NCBI GenBank assembly: GCA_037783545.1
Contig: JBBELK010000453.1
Span: 1,426,001-1,490,000 of the forward strand
DNA: 64,000 bases
Reading direction: 5' to 3'
From: Henricia sp. BOLD:AAB3569
Taxonomy: Eukaryota > Echinodermata > Asteroidea > Spinulosida > Echinasteridae
This document shows positions 52,338 through 63,414 of this stretch, piece after piece (within the stretch, counting starts at the first letter, position 1; every line of letters begins with the position of its first letter). The translations under genes and the position numbers were made by a program. The notes under the pieces are model-generated. The model worked only from the letters and a program-made list of their open reading frames with translations. It did not search any database and was not told the DNA's origin.

Positions 52338-55300
52338 ACAATTGATAGGTGCATAACAACCAGAATTTTTTGTAGCGAATTTACTACAAGTTTGAGCGGT
52401 ATTACCCTCTCACCTAGGACAGATATTTTTTAATCCTCCTCTCATTGAGTGATGCTCCAGTTGGAGCTAATCAATTATTCTATCAAGATCAAGATCAAGA
52501 TATTGCTGGGAAATCTTAAGCAATGGGACCTGCATTGGTGTAGTTGGGGCGTAACAGAATCATTGTAAAGGGGCATCCTGTTCTTTCTTAAAACAGTAGG
52601 CCTAGTTTCTATAATTGCTGATTAAAGTTGGGTTTTTTTTTTATTCGCACAATGATTTCACAACCTTATGTAACCGTATCTTGTTTCTTTTTCTTTACAT
52701 TACAGGTTATGACCAAGGTAAGCAATTGACATTTTTGTGTACCAGTAGCTTTAGTTTGATCATGGAGCTACCTCCATGGTTTGATCGCCAGACGATTGTA
52801 AGCATGTGCACAAGTAGAGGGAAACTTGGGGGCGGATCCAGGAATTTTTCCAGGAGGGGGTTTTGCCACCAGGGAGGGGTTTTACCCATCAGATTTTTAT
52901 GTCTGCTTGTTTCGGACAGGCGGACACGCAAAAAATGCATTACATTATATTTTTTGGTGTCGGAGCAGGGGGGCATTTTGACCCCCAAAACCACCCCCTC
53001 TGGATCCGCGCCTGGAAAGAATTCCACGTCCAGCTACTGATTCCGACCCCTTGAACTGCCTTGTACAAAACTCATGGAGCAGCAAGTTGGATAAATTATT
53101 AAGTTCCAAAAACACTTTTGTCCTACTCTGCTTGTAATAGTAGTAATCACCCTCCAGCCCCAGACCTGCCCTTGTTCCCTTAATGCATAGTTCCGATTTT
53201 GGCCAGTTAACTCCGCCCCCTTGGATATTGTTGCTATGCCTCACACGCTATCATCAAAATGTCCACACACACTGCACAAACCAATGGGACTTTCAACGGA
53301 AAGCACAGATTCATTGGAGAAAACTCAAAGGTATTCATGTTTCAGGGTCAACAGTTGTCTTAGAACACACTGAGTAAAGGGCCAGTAATACAGGGATGTC
53401 ATATCATCATGAAATACGTGCTTTTTTACCTTTGAACAGGGAGTCGTCCGGCCTTGAAACCAAAATTTCACCCAGATCACCGCATACAACACTGTACAAA
53501 CTGTTGTTGTGTTGTTGCGAGGCAATGCACTTTGACCTATGTGGGCGCTGTCTGCTAGCTCTGTTGTGATTGGTCAGCAGGTTCGGCTTGATTGACAGGT
53601 CGGAACTAGGCATTGGCTCTTCACTCCAACCCATCTTTCTGCCTGACTGCTAGAAATGTTTGTGTTCCTCCTTGGTAGCCTCATGTTTTAATGTGCTCTT
53701 TCTGCATGTCCTATGTCATTTTGCCTGTCCTAGTCATTTTTCCTTTGAAAAAGACACCTTGGACACAAGGCCACAAATTTTCATGTGATTTTTAATTCCA
53801 TGTTTACATTGGTCCCGAGCTCGGGATCAAAATTGATGTGTCAGTGTTAACCGCAATGATCCTGAGTGCCACCTTTACATTCTGTAGTTGATCTCGAGCG
53901 CGGTGCCAGAAGTTGCATTCAAGATCATCCTCTATGTGTGTATGTACTGATCAATGTGTGTGTGTGTGTGTGTGTTGTGCATGTACATGTACAGTGGTAC
54001 AAGGCCACTTCAATTTCGCGGGCTTTTCCCCCGCTACGGCTGTGGAGCGGATGCGGCAGGATGCGGTAAAGATAAATTGCTTATCTAACCGCAAACTAAT
54101 CCCGAGCTTGGGATTGAACCCTCCACCAACGCGAGACCAAAATCTTGGGGTCTGATCCGGGGGCCAATTTGGTCCCGATGAGAGCATTTACACTCAGATT
54201 GTGATCTGGGATTGACCCTGAGCTTGGGATCAAGTGTAAACAAGGTGTTAGTATTCAGCTTTTGGTTGTAGTAGAAGTGTGTATACCAAGCAACAAAAGA
54301 AATGCAAATTTTCAGTTTAATCAAAATTTGACAAATTTCTTTTGTAATTAAGTTGACATCGAAATATTCACATAACACCGGTGTGAAGTTGGTTACTTAT
54401 TCGACGTTCGACGTTCAATATTTAATAAGGAGCTGTTACTTATTCAACATTAAATAAGGAGCTGTTAGTACTTATGCACCTATCAATTAGTCTCCCCCCC
54501 CCCCCCCCCCCCCCCCCCCCCCAGGGTGGGTCATTTGATCCTTTGAAATAAAATTTTCTCTGCATTTGTATGTCGAATAAGTAACAGCTCCTTATTGAAT
54601 GTCGAATAAGTGTAACAGCTCCTTATTGAATGTCGAATAAGTGTAACAGCTCCTTATTGAATGTTGAATAAGTAACGGCTCCTTATTGAATATTGAACGT
54701 CGAACGTCGAATAAGTAACCAACTTCACACCGGTTCACATAACAGCTTCATTATGCATGACTGCATGAAGCTTCTGTGTGCTGAAAATTTCCACTCTCAG
54801 ATTGACTGTTAATTTTTTTATCAAAAAGAGAAAAACAAATTTTTTTTTTTTTAATATAATTTTTGTACATATGTAAACATTTTCTCTTTGGTAACCTGTG
54901 ATATCTCATTTTTATGACATGTCTTTTTGGTGTACAGCTAATACAGTATTTGCATATACAAATGCATGGTCTTTAAAACAGTTAACTCCAAAATGTTTAC
55001 TGTATTTGTGTGCAGTACATCCACAATATGGGAGTCCCCGAAAAATGGATCTTTGTGGATGTTCTAGGATTGGACGATGAACTGCTAGGTATGATACCCC
55101 GACCCGTGTCAGCTCTCATTGTGCTCTTCCCAGAAGGAGAGAAGGTAAGAACTCTAGGGACTCGGACTGTATACGCATAAACCTTGTTTAAAGTACAGAA
55201 ATTGCTTCAATAAACCTTATTGACGTTCTCAATGCATCATGGGATTGGATGACAAATGTTGCCAGCGAAGTGCACGTAAACCTATGAGGCGGAGGCCAAC

Positions 55301-58215
55301 TCGGCAACTTTTTAACTCATTTTCAAGAAAGCCATGGAACTCCATTAAATTGTTAAATATGTAATGTTACTAACCATGGAGTTGCCCATCACTTTGTGTC
55401 CTTCGGTTAAAACCCATTATAAATGCCAAGTTTATTTATATTATTGTTATTATTACATATCATGATTGTCTGTAGATTAAAAGTGCCCAGGAAGAAATGT
55501 GTGCCCGCATTGAGAAAGAGGGCCAAGAGCTGAGCGATAAGGTGTACTTTATGAAGCAGACCATTGGCAATGCCTGCGGGACCATTGGAGTACTGCACGC
55601 TGTGCTTAACAACCAGGATGATACAGATTTCAAACTCGGTAAGAATTTAATATTATTTGAGATCAGTGGTGAATTTGGTATTTTTTTCGTATACATTGAA
55701 CAAATGTTTTAAGGAAATTACCTCCTGAAATCAATATATCATCCAATTCTAAGATATAATTCCCACTTGCACTTCTGTCAGAAATGTTGCATTTCTGAGA
55801 TAAAAAAAAAAAAAATTACTGCAGAGAGTAATGGACAAATTCACAGCGTGAGTGCTCCATGCGTAAGCGCGACAATATAGGGTGTTGCATGCAAGCATAA
55901 ACGGTTCATCTCGTGCACTAAGCGATTCCCCTGATGTTTCCGACAGGATTCGAACCTGGGCCACAGAGGCAGACAGTTAGGAATATCAAACTGATATCTT
56001 TGTTTATTTCAGGAGGTCTAGTTGCGGACTTTGCTGAGAAGACCAAAGGAATGGATGGAGCAGCCAGGGGTGCATATCTAGAAAATGATGCGGGTATCTG
56101 TGAGGCACACAGTTCCAGTGCACAGGAAGGACAGACACAGGTAACTATTATCTTGTTGACATCACCTTTCAAGGTCTTTCTCCTCCATAAAGGCAGCTTA
56201 AAGGCCCAGTGTGTCATTTGCAGATTGACTAATTTTAAATTAGGCAAAAAAAACAAAAAACTATGTTTAGCGTTAGCGCGCGTGTCACTTATAACCCTGC
56301 GCGTTGAAGCCTTTTAAAAAAAAAAAAGCAAAACCCTCCCCCTCTACAGATCTGCTATTGATGCGTGTGCACACATATTTATATAAATTCATCTTCGGCC
56401 TGTGCACGAAGTGATTTTGGGACGAAGTGGCATTTGGGCAAGGTAGTGTTTGGAGAAAGTGATTTGGGGCGAAATGGCACTTGGGCAAAGTGGTTTGAGG
56501 GCGAAATGGCACTTGGGCAAAATGGTTTTGGGGCGAATTGAATTTACGTCTCGCGAGATGAAAAATAATTGTTTGGCTCATTTCTCAAAGACTATAGCGC
56601 TTCAGACAAAAATATTTCAGGGGAAGTTTTCAGCCGTCGTCATGTTTATATCGTGTAAGTTATGTGTAAATTTGTGAACATTTCTGATTCTTCGAGAATA
56701 CCAATCATGTGTACTGCCTTTAATGCTTGTAACCAAGTAAAGTCACAAGTCCAAAAAAAATGGTCACTAAAGTCTGATTCAAGTCAGCAACTCGAGTCAA
56801 CATGCATTAGCAAATGTAACACTTATTCTACTCATTGATTTAGGCACCACGAGCCGAAGAGTCCGTAAAGCCTCATTTTGTAGCCCTGGTCCACATTGAT
56901 GGGTCCCTGTACGAACTCGATGGTTGCAAGCCATTCCCCGTTAACCATGGCAAAAGCAGTGATGATAATTTCCTTCAGGTAAGACTCCCCCAGATGCGTC
57001 TGATATCTTTTTTAAAATCGACAGGCACCTGCGGCCGAGGACAAGGCGAAAGCACATTTCATAGCTTTAGTTAGTGTTGACGGGTGCCTGTATGAGCTTG
57101 ATGGCCGAAAGTCGGTGCCGATCAACCATGGTAAAACGACTGCTGATGGTTTTGTAAAGGTAAGGTCGATGTGTGTTGTGATGGTGTCGTGGCGTTGTAA
57201 GTGACAAAATGTTTGCCATTTTTTGCCAAGCTGTTATCAAGTGTGTTGGCAGTTATCCATCGAACCAGGGGCATGCACTGGGGGAAATGCATACTGTAGA
57301 ATACATTTGACTTTCCATAAAAATATCCGCTAAAGGACAACATTTTTATGTTTTGGTAAAAATGGCTTTTTTAACTTGCAATTTGTTTTTTTTAGAAAGA
57401 TGTGAATTTGCAATTTCCAAATAGTGTAGAATTAATGTTTACAATACAGACATGTCTTGGTATCTTAGCTTTGATAATGAGATAAGGTAAATTAGCTTGC
57501 ATCAGGTAGAATGGATGTTAAGATTTATTTTGATAGTGTTGATAATTTTGATAATATTTTATTTGAGAAAATTGTTTAACGATTTCAAGTCTTTTTGACA
57601 AGTTTCTCTTTGAAAAAGCTAGCTGCTGGTTTTACCCTGTAGAACATGTACTCGAGTTCAAATTACACTGAGCAGAATTTCATTAAATCTTTCAATAAAA
57701 GTCTAACTTGCATTTAGAAGATGAATGTAACTTGAATTGATAAAGTATAGGTTCTATGTAGTACGTAATAACGGCAGCTTTCTTTTCCTAAAAGAAATGG
57801 TTCAAAATTTGAAATTTAATCGTAAAAGTTGAAAAATGCCTTGGTGTCCCCATTTACGTCATTAATTATTTTTCTCGAATATTATCAAAACGATTCTAAG
57901 ACATGTCCAACTGCTTGTAAAGTATTTTCAAAATGTACACCATTTAGAAATTGCACAGGAATCCCTTTTAAAAATTGGTAGCTTGGAAGGGCCATTTTTT
58001 TTACAAATGCATCAAAATGTTTCACTTTAGCTCCTGTTTTTATGGAAAGACCTGCATGCATGTTTGAGCAAAACACATCCTTCTAATTTCACATGTATTA
58101 AAAAATTTATGGTCTTCAGGATGCTGCCGAAGTGTGTAAGAAAATAATGGCGACGGACCCGAATGAATTGAACTTCAACATCATGGCTTTAACAGGAGGG
58201 AAACCCTTGTATTGA
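51695..58215 (+). CDS. UCHL3: UCHL3-type ubiquitin carboxyl-terminal hydrolase with duplicated alternative exon
   Basis: This is a peptidase C12 cysteine protease that removes small adducts from the C-terminus of ubiquitin (and NEDD8 for UCHL3). Exons: 51695-51742, 52706-52717 (12-nt microexon, VMTK), 55016-55144, 55476-55638, 56013-56140, 6A 56844-56978 or 6B 57025-57159, and 58120-58215. With one exon 6 the protein is 236 residues; human UCHL3 has 230. Catalytic Gln and Cys are in [12 protein letters not shown] (exon 4). Catalytic His and Asp are in exon 6 (HF...ELDG spacing of 15 residues), and both versions have them. The exon 6 borders match a 45-residue block of human UCHL3 with no gap. 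The C-terminus TGGKPLY is longer than the vertebrate one. UCHL1 and UCHL3 arose from one ancestral type; the sequence resembles UCHL3 more (FPEGEK, PRPVSA, VNHGK). The start is the only Met before the conserved [10 protein letters not shown]. Confidence 0.95.
52080..52353. mobile_element. MITE with long G tract (TGCACCTATCAATTG termini)
   Basis: TGCACCTATCAATTGTTTCC ... GGAACAATTGATAGGTGCA in UCHL3 intron 1. It includes poly-C near the left end and a ~39-nt G run near the right. A truncated relative is at 54474, with its own poly-C run. Confidence 0.85.
53183..53613 (-). mobile_element. MITE family D, copy 2
   Basis: Full-length inverted copy in UCHL3 intron 2. Ends are ATGCATAGTTCCGA and TCGGAACTAGGCAT. 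Most of its length aligns with the 15190 copy, including the TGTGTGTGGACATTTTGA region. Confidence 0.85.
53957..53974 (+). repeat. (TG)n microsatellite
   Basis: A pure TG run in UCHL3 intron 2. Confidence 0.9.
54378..54733. mobile_element. 356-bp MITE with 11-bp target duplication (CCGGTGTGAAGTTGG)
   Basis: Long inverted ends CCGGTGTGAAGTTGGTTACT / AGTAACCAACTTCACACCGG enclose several GAATGTCGAATAAGTGTAAC tandem units and a fragment of the 52080-type element. TTCACATAACA occurs on both sides (54367-54377 and 54734-54744). It is in UCHL3 intron 2. Confidence 0.92.
56844..56978 (+). CDS. UCHL3: UCHL3 exon 6A (alternative)
   Basis: 135 bp, 45 codons, phase 0 at both ends. The acceptor is gatttag and the donor is caggtaaga. 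It begins [12 protein letters not shown] and ends KSSDDNFLQ. Catalytic His (of HFVALV) and Asp (of YELDG) are present, 15 residues apart. The KPFPVNHG end is close to the vertebrate KPFPINHG, so this is the more conserved version. Confidence 0.9.
57025..57159 (+). CDS. UCHL3: UCHL3 exon 6B (alternative)
   Basis: 135 bp, phase 0 at both ends. The acceptor is tcgacag and the donor is aaggtaagg. It begins [12 protein letters not shown] and ends KTTADGFVK. It matches exon 6A at about 26 of 45 residues. Catalytic His and Asp are kept, while KPFP near the Asp is KSVP. It starts only 46 nt after exon 6A ends. Being open, equal in length, spliceable and yet quite diverged, it looks maintained by selection rather than decaying. 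Confidence 0.88.
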
Positions 58216-58353
58216 TGAACGTACATCTTTAGCAGCATAGTCGGTGCTTTCTGCAAACAAAAATTAATAGCAACAAAGTAAGAAAAAGCCCTCAAATTCA
58301 AAAAATACAACAACAAATAGTAAAAATCCATACATTTGCGTAACAGTGTCTGA

Positions 58354-58359
58354 AATAAA
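58354..58359 (+). terminator. Candidate polyadenylation signal for UCHL3
   Basis: AATAAA about 140 nt after the UCHL3 stop codon, the first canonical signal downstream. Use is inferred. Confidence 0.5.
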
Positions 58360-58684
58360 GTGAATCGTAAAATGTGCAAAATAATAAATATAGGACCAAA
58401 AAAAAGTCAGTTTCCAAAGTACTTAAATTTGCCTAAATTTGCCAGATGTTTATAAATGAGAAAGTAAATTGCAGAATACCCATTGTTTAAAACAAAACAT
58501 TCAAGCCAGTATTAAAACAAAATTCAGCTGAGACAATGTAATTATGTGCTAGTATTCATGGAGCCATTCAAAATTTAAAAAATGCAAAAGTGTTGAAAGT
58601 TGTCAAGATTTAGAATGTGTGATCTTACAAATGAGTTAAACAATTGTTAAATTTGCCCATACACGTGGTGTATACACTATATAC

Positions 58685-58805
58685 TAAGTGCTTTTCTCAA
58701 GAATATGCTTAAAGCTCATAGCGAGCTCAGATGGGACTCGAACCCACAACACCCTGCATACCAGTCGGATGTCTTTGGGTACTTGACCACCGAGCTTGGG
58801 TTCGT
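58685..58805 (-). mobile_element. tRNA-derived SINE (second family), copy 2
   Basis: The minus strand has CTCGGTGGTCAAGTACCC and a perfect B box GGTTCGAGTCC. The acceptor stem does not pair as in a functional tRNA. It shares its tail with the 7961 copy. Confidence 0.7.
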
Positions 58806-59151
58806 TTGTCCAACATCCGGCGACTGCCTGTATTTATATGAAGTTTGAGAAATTGTTGTGCCAGTAAAATGAGGAATAACCCCATGTTTCATGGCCTTGT
58901 CATTGGTACCAAATCGTCAGGTTTTCTCTGAAAACCCAACTTTGCTCTTAGTGTTGCATGGATATGCAAAGCAACGAAGATGGGAATTGCGGACATGGGA
59001 TTTTTATAAATGTATATTGTTGCACTATTTGTTGCCTCTCTTGAACAACTTAAAGCTATGTTTGGTTTTTTTAAGACAAGACAAAGGTATATGTATTTGT
59101 GCGAAAATACGGTCTTGGATGGCAAATGTTTCCCTTCAAAAATACATTTTA

Positions 59152-59652
59152 ATAGACCATATCGAAGAGCTGCCATATTGTAGGGCAGTTTCTTTGTTTC
59201 TTGAGGAAATGCATGGTTGCACATTTTGTGCTTACACTGTTGACTAAAGGCCCGTCTACACGAGCCAACATTTCTTGGCCAACAAGGACCAACATGAAGT
59301 TGGAACATGTTTGGCAGTACATGGATGTGCTCGACCGTGCGAACCAACATGTTCCAGCATATCTCGACTGCAGTTTGTTGCTGCCTTCACGTGACTGGCA
59401 TTCTAATCTGCTATTGGCCCGTTTATCCAACAAGCTCCAACAAAGTCTGGCGATAGGAACATGTTCATGCATGCTCTAACTAGTTGGATGTTGTTGGACG
59501 CTGTCTGGAGTGACGTCCACACCAATCGACTTTTGGTCCTCCGACATCGTCAGACACGTGTTGGACCTTGTTGGCCAACAAATGTTGGTTCGTGTAGACG
59601 AACTTAATTAAAACAACAAAAGTTGCCCTACAAGATGGCAACTATTCAAGTG
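59152..59652. mobile_element. MITE family G copy interrupted by family H
   Basis: The left part (59152-59244, ATAGACCATATCGAAGAGCT) and right part (59610-59652, CTACAAGATGGCAACTATTC) are the two ends of one family G element, split by a 363-bp family H MITE. Confidence 0.75.
59245..59607. mobile_element. MITE family H (AAGGCC.GTCTACACGA..CCAACA)
   Basis: Bounded by TAAAGGCCCGTCTACACGAG and TTCGTGTAGACG. The body is rich in CCAACA/TGTTGG. It is the opposite orientation of the copy at 22939. A truncated copy is at ~6590-6780. Confidence 0.8.
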
Positions 59653-60399
59653 TGCTGAATAAGTGAATATAAATTTTAAGAAATTGTTTATTTTTATATC
59701 ATTGCTGAAATCATTCTTCATATTGAAGGATCTGTTCCTGTTTTGTATGTTTACATATTTTACGTTGAGATTTTGATTGTGGAGTTAAAGCTGATAAAAC
59801 TTGCACAATAAAATTTGTCGAGCCTTGCTTGCATGATGTGAAATTTTGGCTAAAATCATTTAAGTTATTTAAGATCAAAAGTAGGACACGTTTTTTTTGA
59901 CACGTAATAGAATCCCCAACCTCTGCGCTGCAACTTTTTCTGTATTTTAAAAAAAACATTTTTCTAGGAAATTTTTATTTGGTAATTCCTTGCTAAATCA
60001 ACAAATTTCCCAAAAGGTTCCATCTGATTGTGGCATAAGCTTGACCAGACATACATTAAAGGCTGTACTGAAAACCCCCAAAATTTCAGCGGAAAAATTT
60101 AAGCGGTTTCGGAGTTATAACCTTTATGGGTGTCGCAGCGTTTTTTGCCACAAATTTGTGAGGGTTTTTAAAATCTCATAACTTACTTTCTAAACATGAT
60201 AGAAAGCTACAAATTTTTACCCATATTTTCAGAATTGGGCTTTGATAAAGTATAAAATGTGTCGACTTTCAAGAAAAATCTGAACAGACATAATCTGAAC
60301 TGACTAATTAGTCTTGTTCATACTATGCTTGTTCTGTTAATTTTGTGGTTCCCTTTGTGTTGGCTATTAAATATTAATTTAGCACTCCATGGTTGTTTT

Positions 60400-60675
60400 A
60401 GCCTTGTCCAAGGGCTATGAAATTGTGTGAATCCGTGAAGAATTTGCATGTATGCTATGCAGTGAAAGTGCGCCATCGCGCGGTGAATTGTAGCCAACTG
60501 CAAAATAGTCTGGTTACCAAAATATCTTGGTCTGAGGCTGGCGCGTGAAGTCGGGATTCAGACCAAGATATTTTGGTAACCAGACTATTTTGCAGTTGGC
60601 TACTACTTTCCCTGCATAGCATACAGGAAAATTCTTCAAGGATTCACACAATTTCACACCCTTGGACAAGGCTAC
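60400..60675. mobile_element. 276-bp palindromic MITE with 9-bp target duplication
   Basis: AGCCTTGTCCAAGGGCTATG ... CCCTTGGACAAGGCTAC forms a near-complete foldback. The 9-mer GGTTGTTTT flanks it on both sides (60391-60399 and 60676-60684). A 9-bp duplication suits Mutator-like elements; that label is inference. It is the same family as the 16313-17436 foldback. Confidence 0.9.
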
Positions 60676-61140
60676 GGTTGTTTTGGTGTATGAGATTATT
60701 TAAATTTTATCATCTACAAGCAAAATACAGAGCTGCCAACCTTCCCGGAATTTGCAACAGATTCTTCGGAGTCTTGAAATCTGTGGTCCCGACATGGATA
60801 AAAACCCTCCTGGATTGTCAAGTCAATTAACAACCTTGGGGATTTTTAGATGTGTTTGGAGTCGCGGAATGACCCTGTTTTCCCAGATGTCCTCCCCAAA
60901 ATGTGGGAGGGCTGACAGCTTCTGGCATTTCTGAAATTAATTTGTTTCATGTTTGTTAGTTAACTGATATATTTTCCTTGTTAAAAAAAGTTATTGTGCT
61001 CAGACAAATACAAGATTATAGAAATACAGGGGTATGTTGAATTGTGTAAAACACAATGTTAAATCTGTTTATTTTATTGGTTGTTAAAATTTCACCGTTG
61101 ATAACATTTCAAAAATGTAAAAGATATTAAGATATTACAG

Positions 61141-61256
61141 TGGCGGATCCAGCCGCATTAAAATACAGGAATACAACTTCAATGGATTTCAGGGGTCTGA
61201 CCCCCTGAATTCCATTGTATTCCTGTATTTTAATGAGGCTGGATCCGCCACTGTAT
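61141..61256. mobile_element. 116-bp palindromic MITE (CAGTGGCGGATCCAGC)
   Basis: An almost perfect palindrome: CAGTGGCGGATCCAGCCGCA ... GCTGGATCCGCCACTG, flanked by TATTA on both sides. One arm recurs at 47935-47990 in the RAB33 intron. The termini resemble hAT-type ends. Confidence 0.85.
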
Positions 61257-62104
61257 TACAATTTGAGGAACAAACAACTCTGTACAAGTGTTTAGGTTTT
61301 AAAAAACTGATTTTAAAAAGCAACATTGTAATCATATTCAAAATCAATAGTTCAAGAAAAAAGCTGTTGTCTTGCCTTGCAATAGAAACAAAAGGAGGAC
61401 TTTACTTTAGATAAAAATCGGTAAAGAACTTGTGTATAGAGCCTTTGCACCAGTGGTCATGACAGGGGGTAGGTTTTCATATTTAAATGATGTGACAATA
61501 GATCCACAAAGTGCCTACTTGTGCATGATGCATGGTGACAATGTGACTGTCCCCTGTCATGGCCGCCCATGCATGAGGTCCATTATTGCGTCATCTGTCC
61601 AAAGAATTCTGTGAATTCCAAGTAGGCAATTAATGTGAAGTTGTTCTGTCTGTCTTGTGGCATGGAAATCTTATGAATGTTTAAGAGGAATAAATATTGA
61701 TGCAGCTTTGAAAACATTACATATTTGACATCTGTACTCATTTCTGTGAAGAAAAAAAAGATAACTTTTTTTTATATTCATTTTGCATTGAAATATACAC
61801 GTAGTCGTACATAATCATGTTAATGATGAGCATACGGTTACTTTAGCATCTCAGGGGCCTTGGGCCAATATGGACAATGCGGTGACACTGAAATGTTACT
61901 CGTAAAAATAAAAATAAAAGAATTTCCATTTGTTTAATACAGTTAATTTGTAGATAATGTAGCAAGGCACTGATCGACCAATCACTTTGGAATCACTTTC
62001 AAGACTGTTCTGCTTCAGTGATTTCGTCCAGGTCCAAGTGGACCTGTTTGAACAAAATGATCCCCAGTTTCCCCATCTGACCCATGAAATGTGATAATTC
62101 TGTA

Positions 62105-62196
62105 CACTATGAGCAAAAACATGTACATGTTCATTGTGACCCCATTGTTAGTAACAATGGTGTGTGCCCAATTTCCATTGTTAGATGTTCATAGTG
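62105..62196 (-). mobile_element. 94-bp short MITE, copy 2
   Basis: Reverse complement of 48103-48196 with hardly any differences, implying recent movement. Confidence 0.85.
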
Positions 62197-62548
62197 GTAG
62201 CTTATGGCTCCAAGAAAACTGATTTGTTTGTGTGTTGGTTTTCACCCTGAATAATTATGTGTGGGATGAGCCAAAACGGCATTGAAAGTGCATGTTTTCA
62301 GGAAGCACTTCAAGCAGAGTGGCGCACCCTGCCTCAGCGAATCTTTAATACGGAGGCTACAGGTGCATATATGCAGATGCCTTGCCATAAGGTGTGTATA
62401 CATGTAGGCCTATGTGTGAGAGATAACAAGACAATTTGGACACTTTTTTCCGCCAGCATTCTCCTTTCCTTATTAATAACTCCCTACCCCGTATGAAACA
62501 AAACTGATCGATCAACTGTCTGTAGGTCTACACGTGTAGGACTATAGT

Positions 62549-63150
62549 GATGTCCCCTAACTTGGCGCACTTCGACAACTCACTGGAAATCCGCTCACCT
62601 TATAGCAAAACCCCCTAGCAGAATTAGTTGAAACTTACACACCTTGTAGTATAATTTATAGGCTCCAAGAAAAAGTAATACTTTAATATTTTGACTCATC
62701 AACAAGTACAAAATAACACAAACAATCAGGACAAAACGATGAACACTTTTTTCCCGAAATCGCCCGGACTGTCCCCTAACGTGGAGCGCGTCGCCGATTG
62801 GCTGAAACGGTTTGATGCCTCACTACGATGGCCCACAAAGACCACTTGCACGCACACACCGTGACACTGTACACAACGCCAGTATGCCTGGTTTTATTCA
62901 CGTGAAATGCCTATTACAGGCTTCCGTGTATGGTGTCATGACAACCTGAAGCGAACGGCGATGCCTTCACATTCCGGTGAATTTCTAGTAACTGAATGAT
63001 TCTTCTCCGTATTTTAGTTTTGGAATTTATGAAGGTACTTGAGAACTTTATTTCCATTTAATGTCAAGTGCAACAGATTGTTTATTGCGCCAAGAGAGAA
63101 CGGAAAGTAAAGCCCGCCACGTTAGGGGCCGCGCCACGTTGGGGGACATC
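62549..63150. mobile_element. ~600-bp element with ~20-bp terminal inverted repeats, abutting the 63211 exon
   Basis: The left end GATGTCCCCTAACTTGGCGC (62549) and the reverse complement of the right end (63131-63150) match at 18 of 20 positions. Internally, at ~62769, the motif CTGTCCCCTAACGTGG recurs. The left 42 bp (from 62544) reappear identically at 63958-64000, so a second copy begins at the window edge. No transposase ORF is visible, so it is probably non-autonomous. Confidence 0.6.
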
Positions 63151-63210
63151 AACAATACGTATGGACGACTGAAGGAAGTCTAATTCAATCACTAAGCAAA
63201 CGTAAACAAT

Positions 63211-63414
63211 ATGGCGGCCGACACTGGGAGTTCGCTGCGATCTCGAGCGACCATTTCTTTGGATCAGACCCCTCTTATCATCAACGAAGAAGAGGAGAAG
63301 AAAGTATCCAGTGATGGTGATAATCGTGGCGAGGACCCAACTCTTCCCTATGGAGGCAAAGTATACTTGGCAAGACGCAAGAAACCGGACACTTGGTTCG
63401 TCGTTGGTTTGGAG
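63211..63414 (+). CDS. First coding exon of an unrecognised gene (partial)
   Basis: 68 codons from ATGGCGGCC to a GGAG|GTAAAA donor; the gene continues past the right edge. I do not recognise the family. The predicted N-terminus MAADTGSSLRSRATISLDQT is Ser/Thr-rich, then has PLI and a run of acidic residues, and ends with a basic stretch followed by WFVVGLE, which could be the approach to a first membrane segment. DQTPLI (residues 18-23) fits the [DE]xxxL[LI] acidic dileucine sorting motif seen at the N-termini of many lysosomal membrane proteins, so an endolysosomal transporter or membrane protein is one guess. An alternative is a chance ORF, but the start context, codon pattern and donor support a real exon. 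Confidence 0.6.

Larger units (their letters stand above)
58360..62548. other. UCHL3 3' flank, mostly repeats
   Basis: Holds a SINE (58685), nested MITEs (59152), palindromes (60400 and 61141) and a repeat at 61455-61600 also present at 43705-43850. No convincing gene. Confidence 0.4.

Noticed and set aside
55934-56012. Upstream extension of UCHL3 exon 5 in the open frame
   Set aside because: The extension precedes a clear TTTCAG acceptor and contains only a tRNA-like B-box fragment; family alignment starts at the acceptor.
62302-62391. Possible exon between TTTTCAG and GTGTGT encoding EALQAEWRTLPQRIFNTEAT and a further ten residues
   Set aside because: Splice-like borders are present, but I recognise no family, there is no partner exon nearby, and it lies among repeats.
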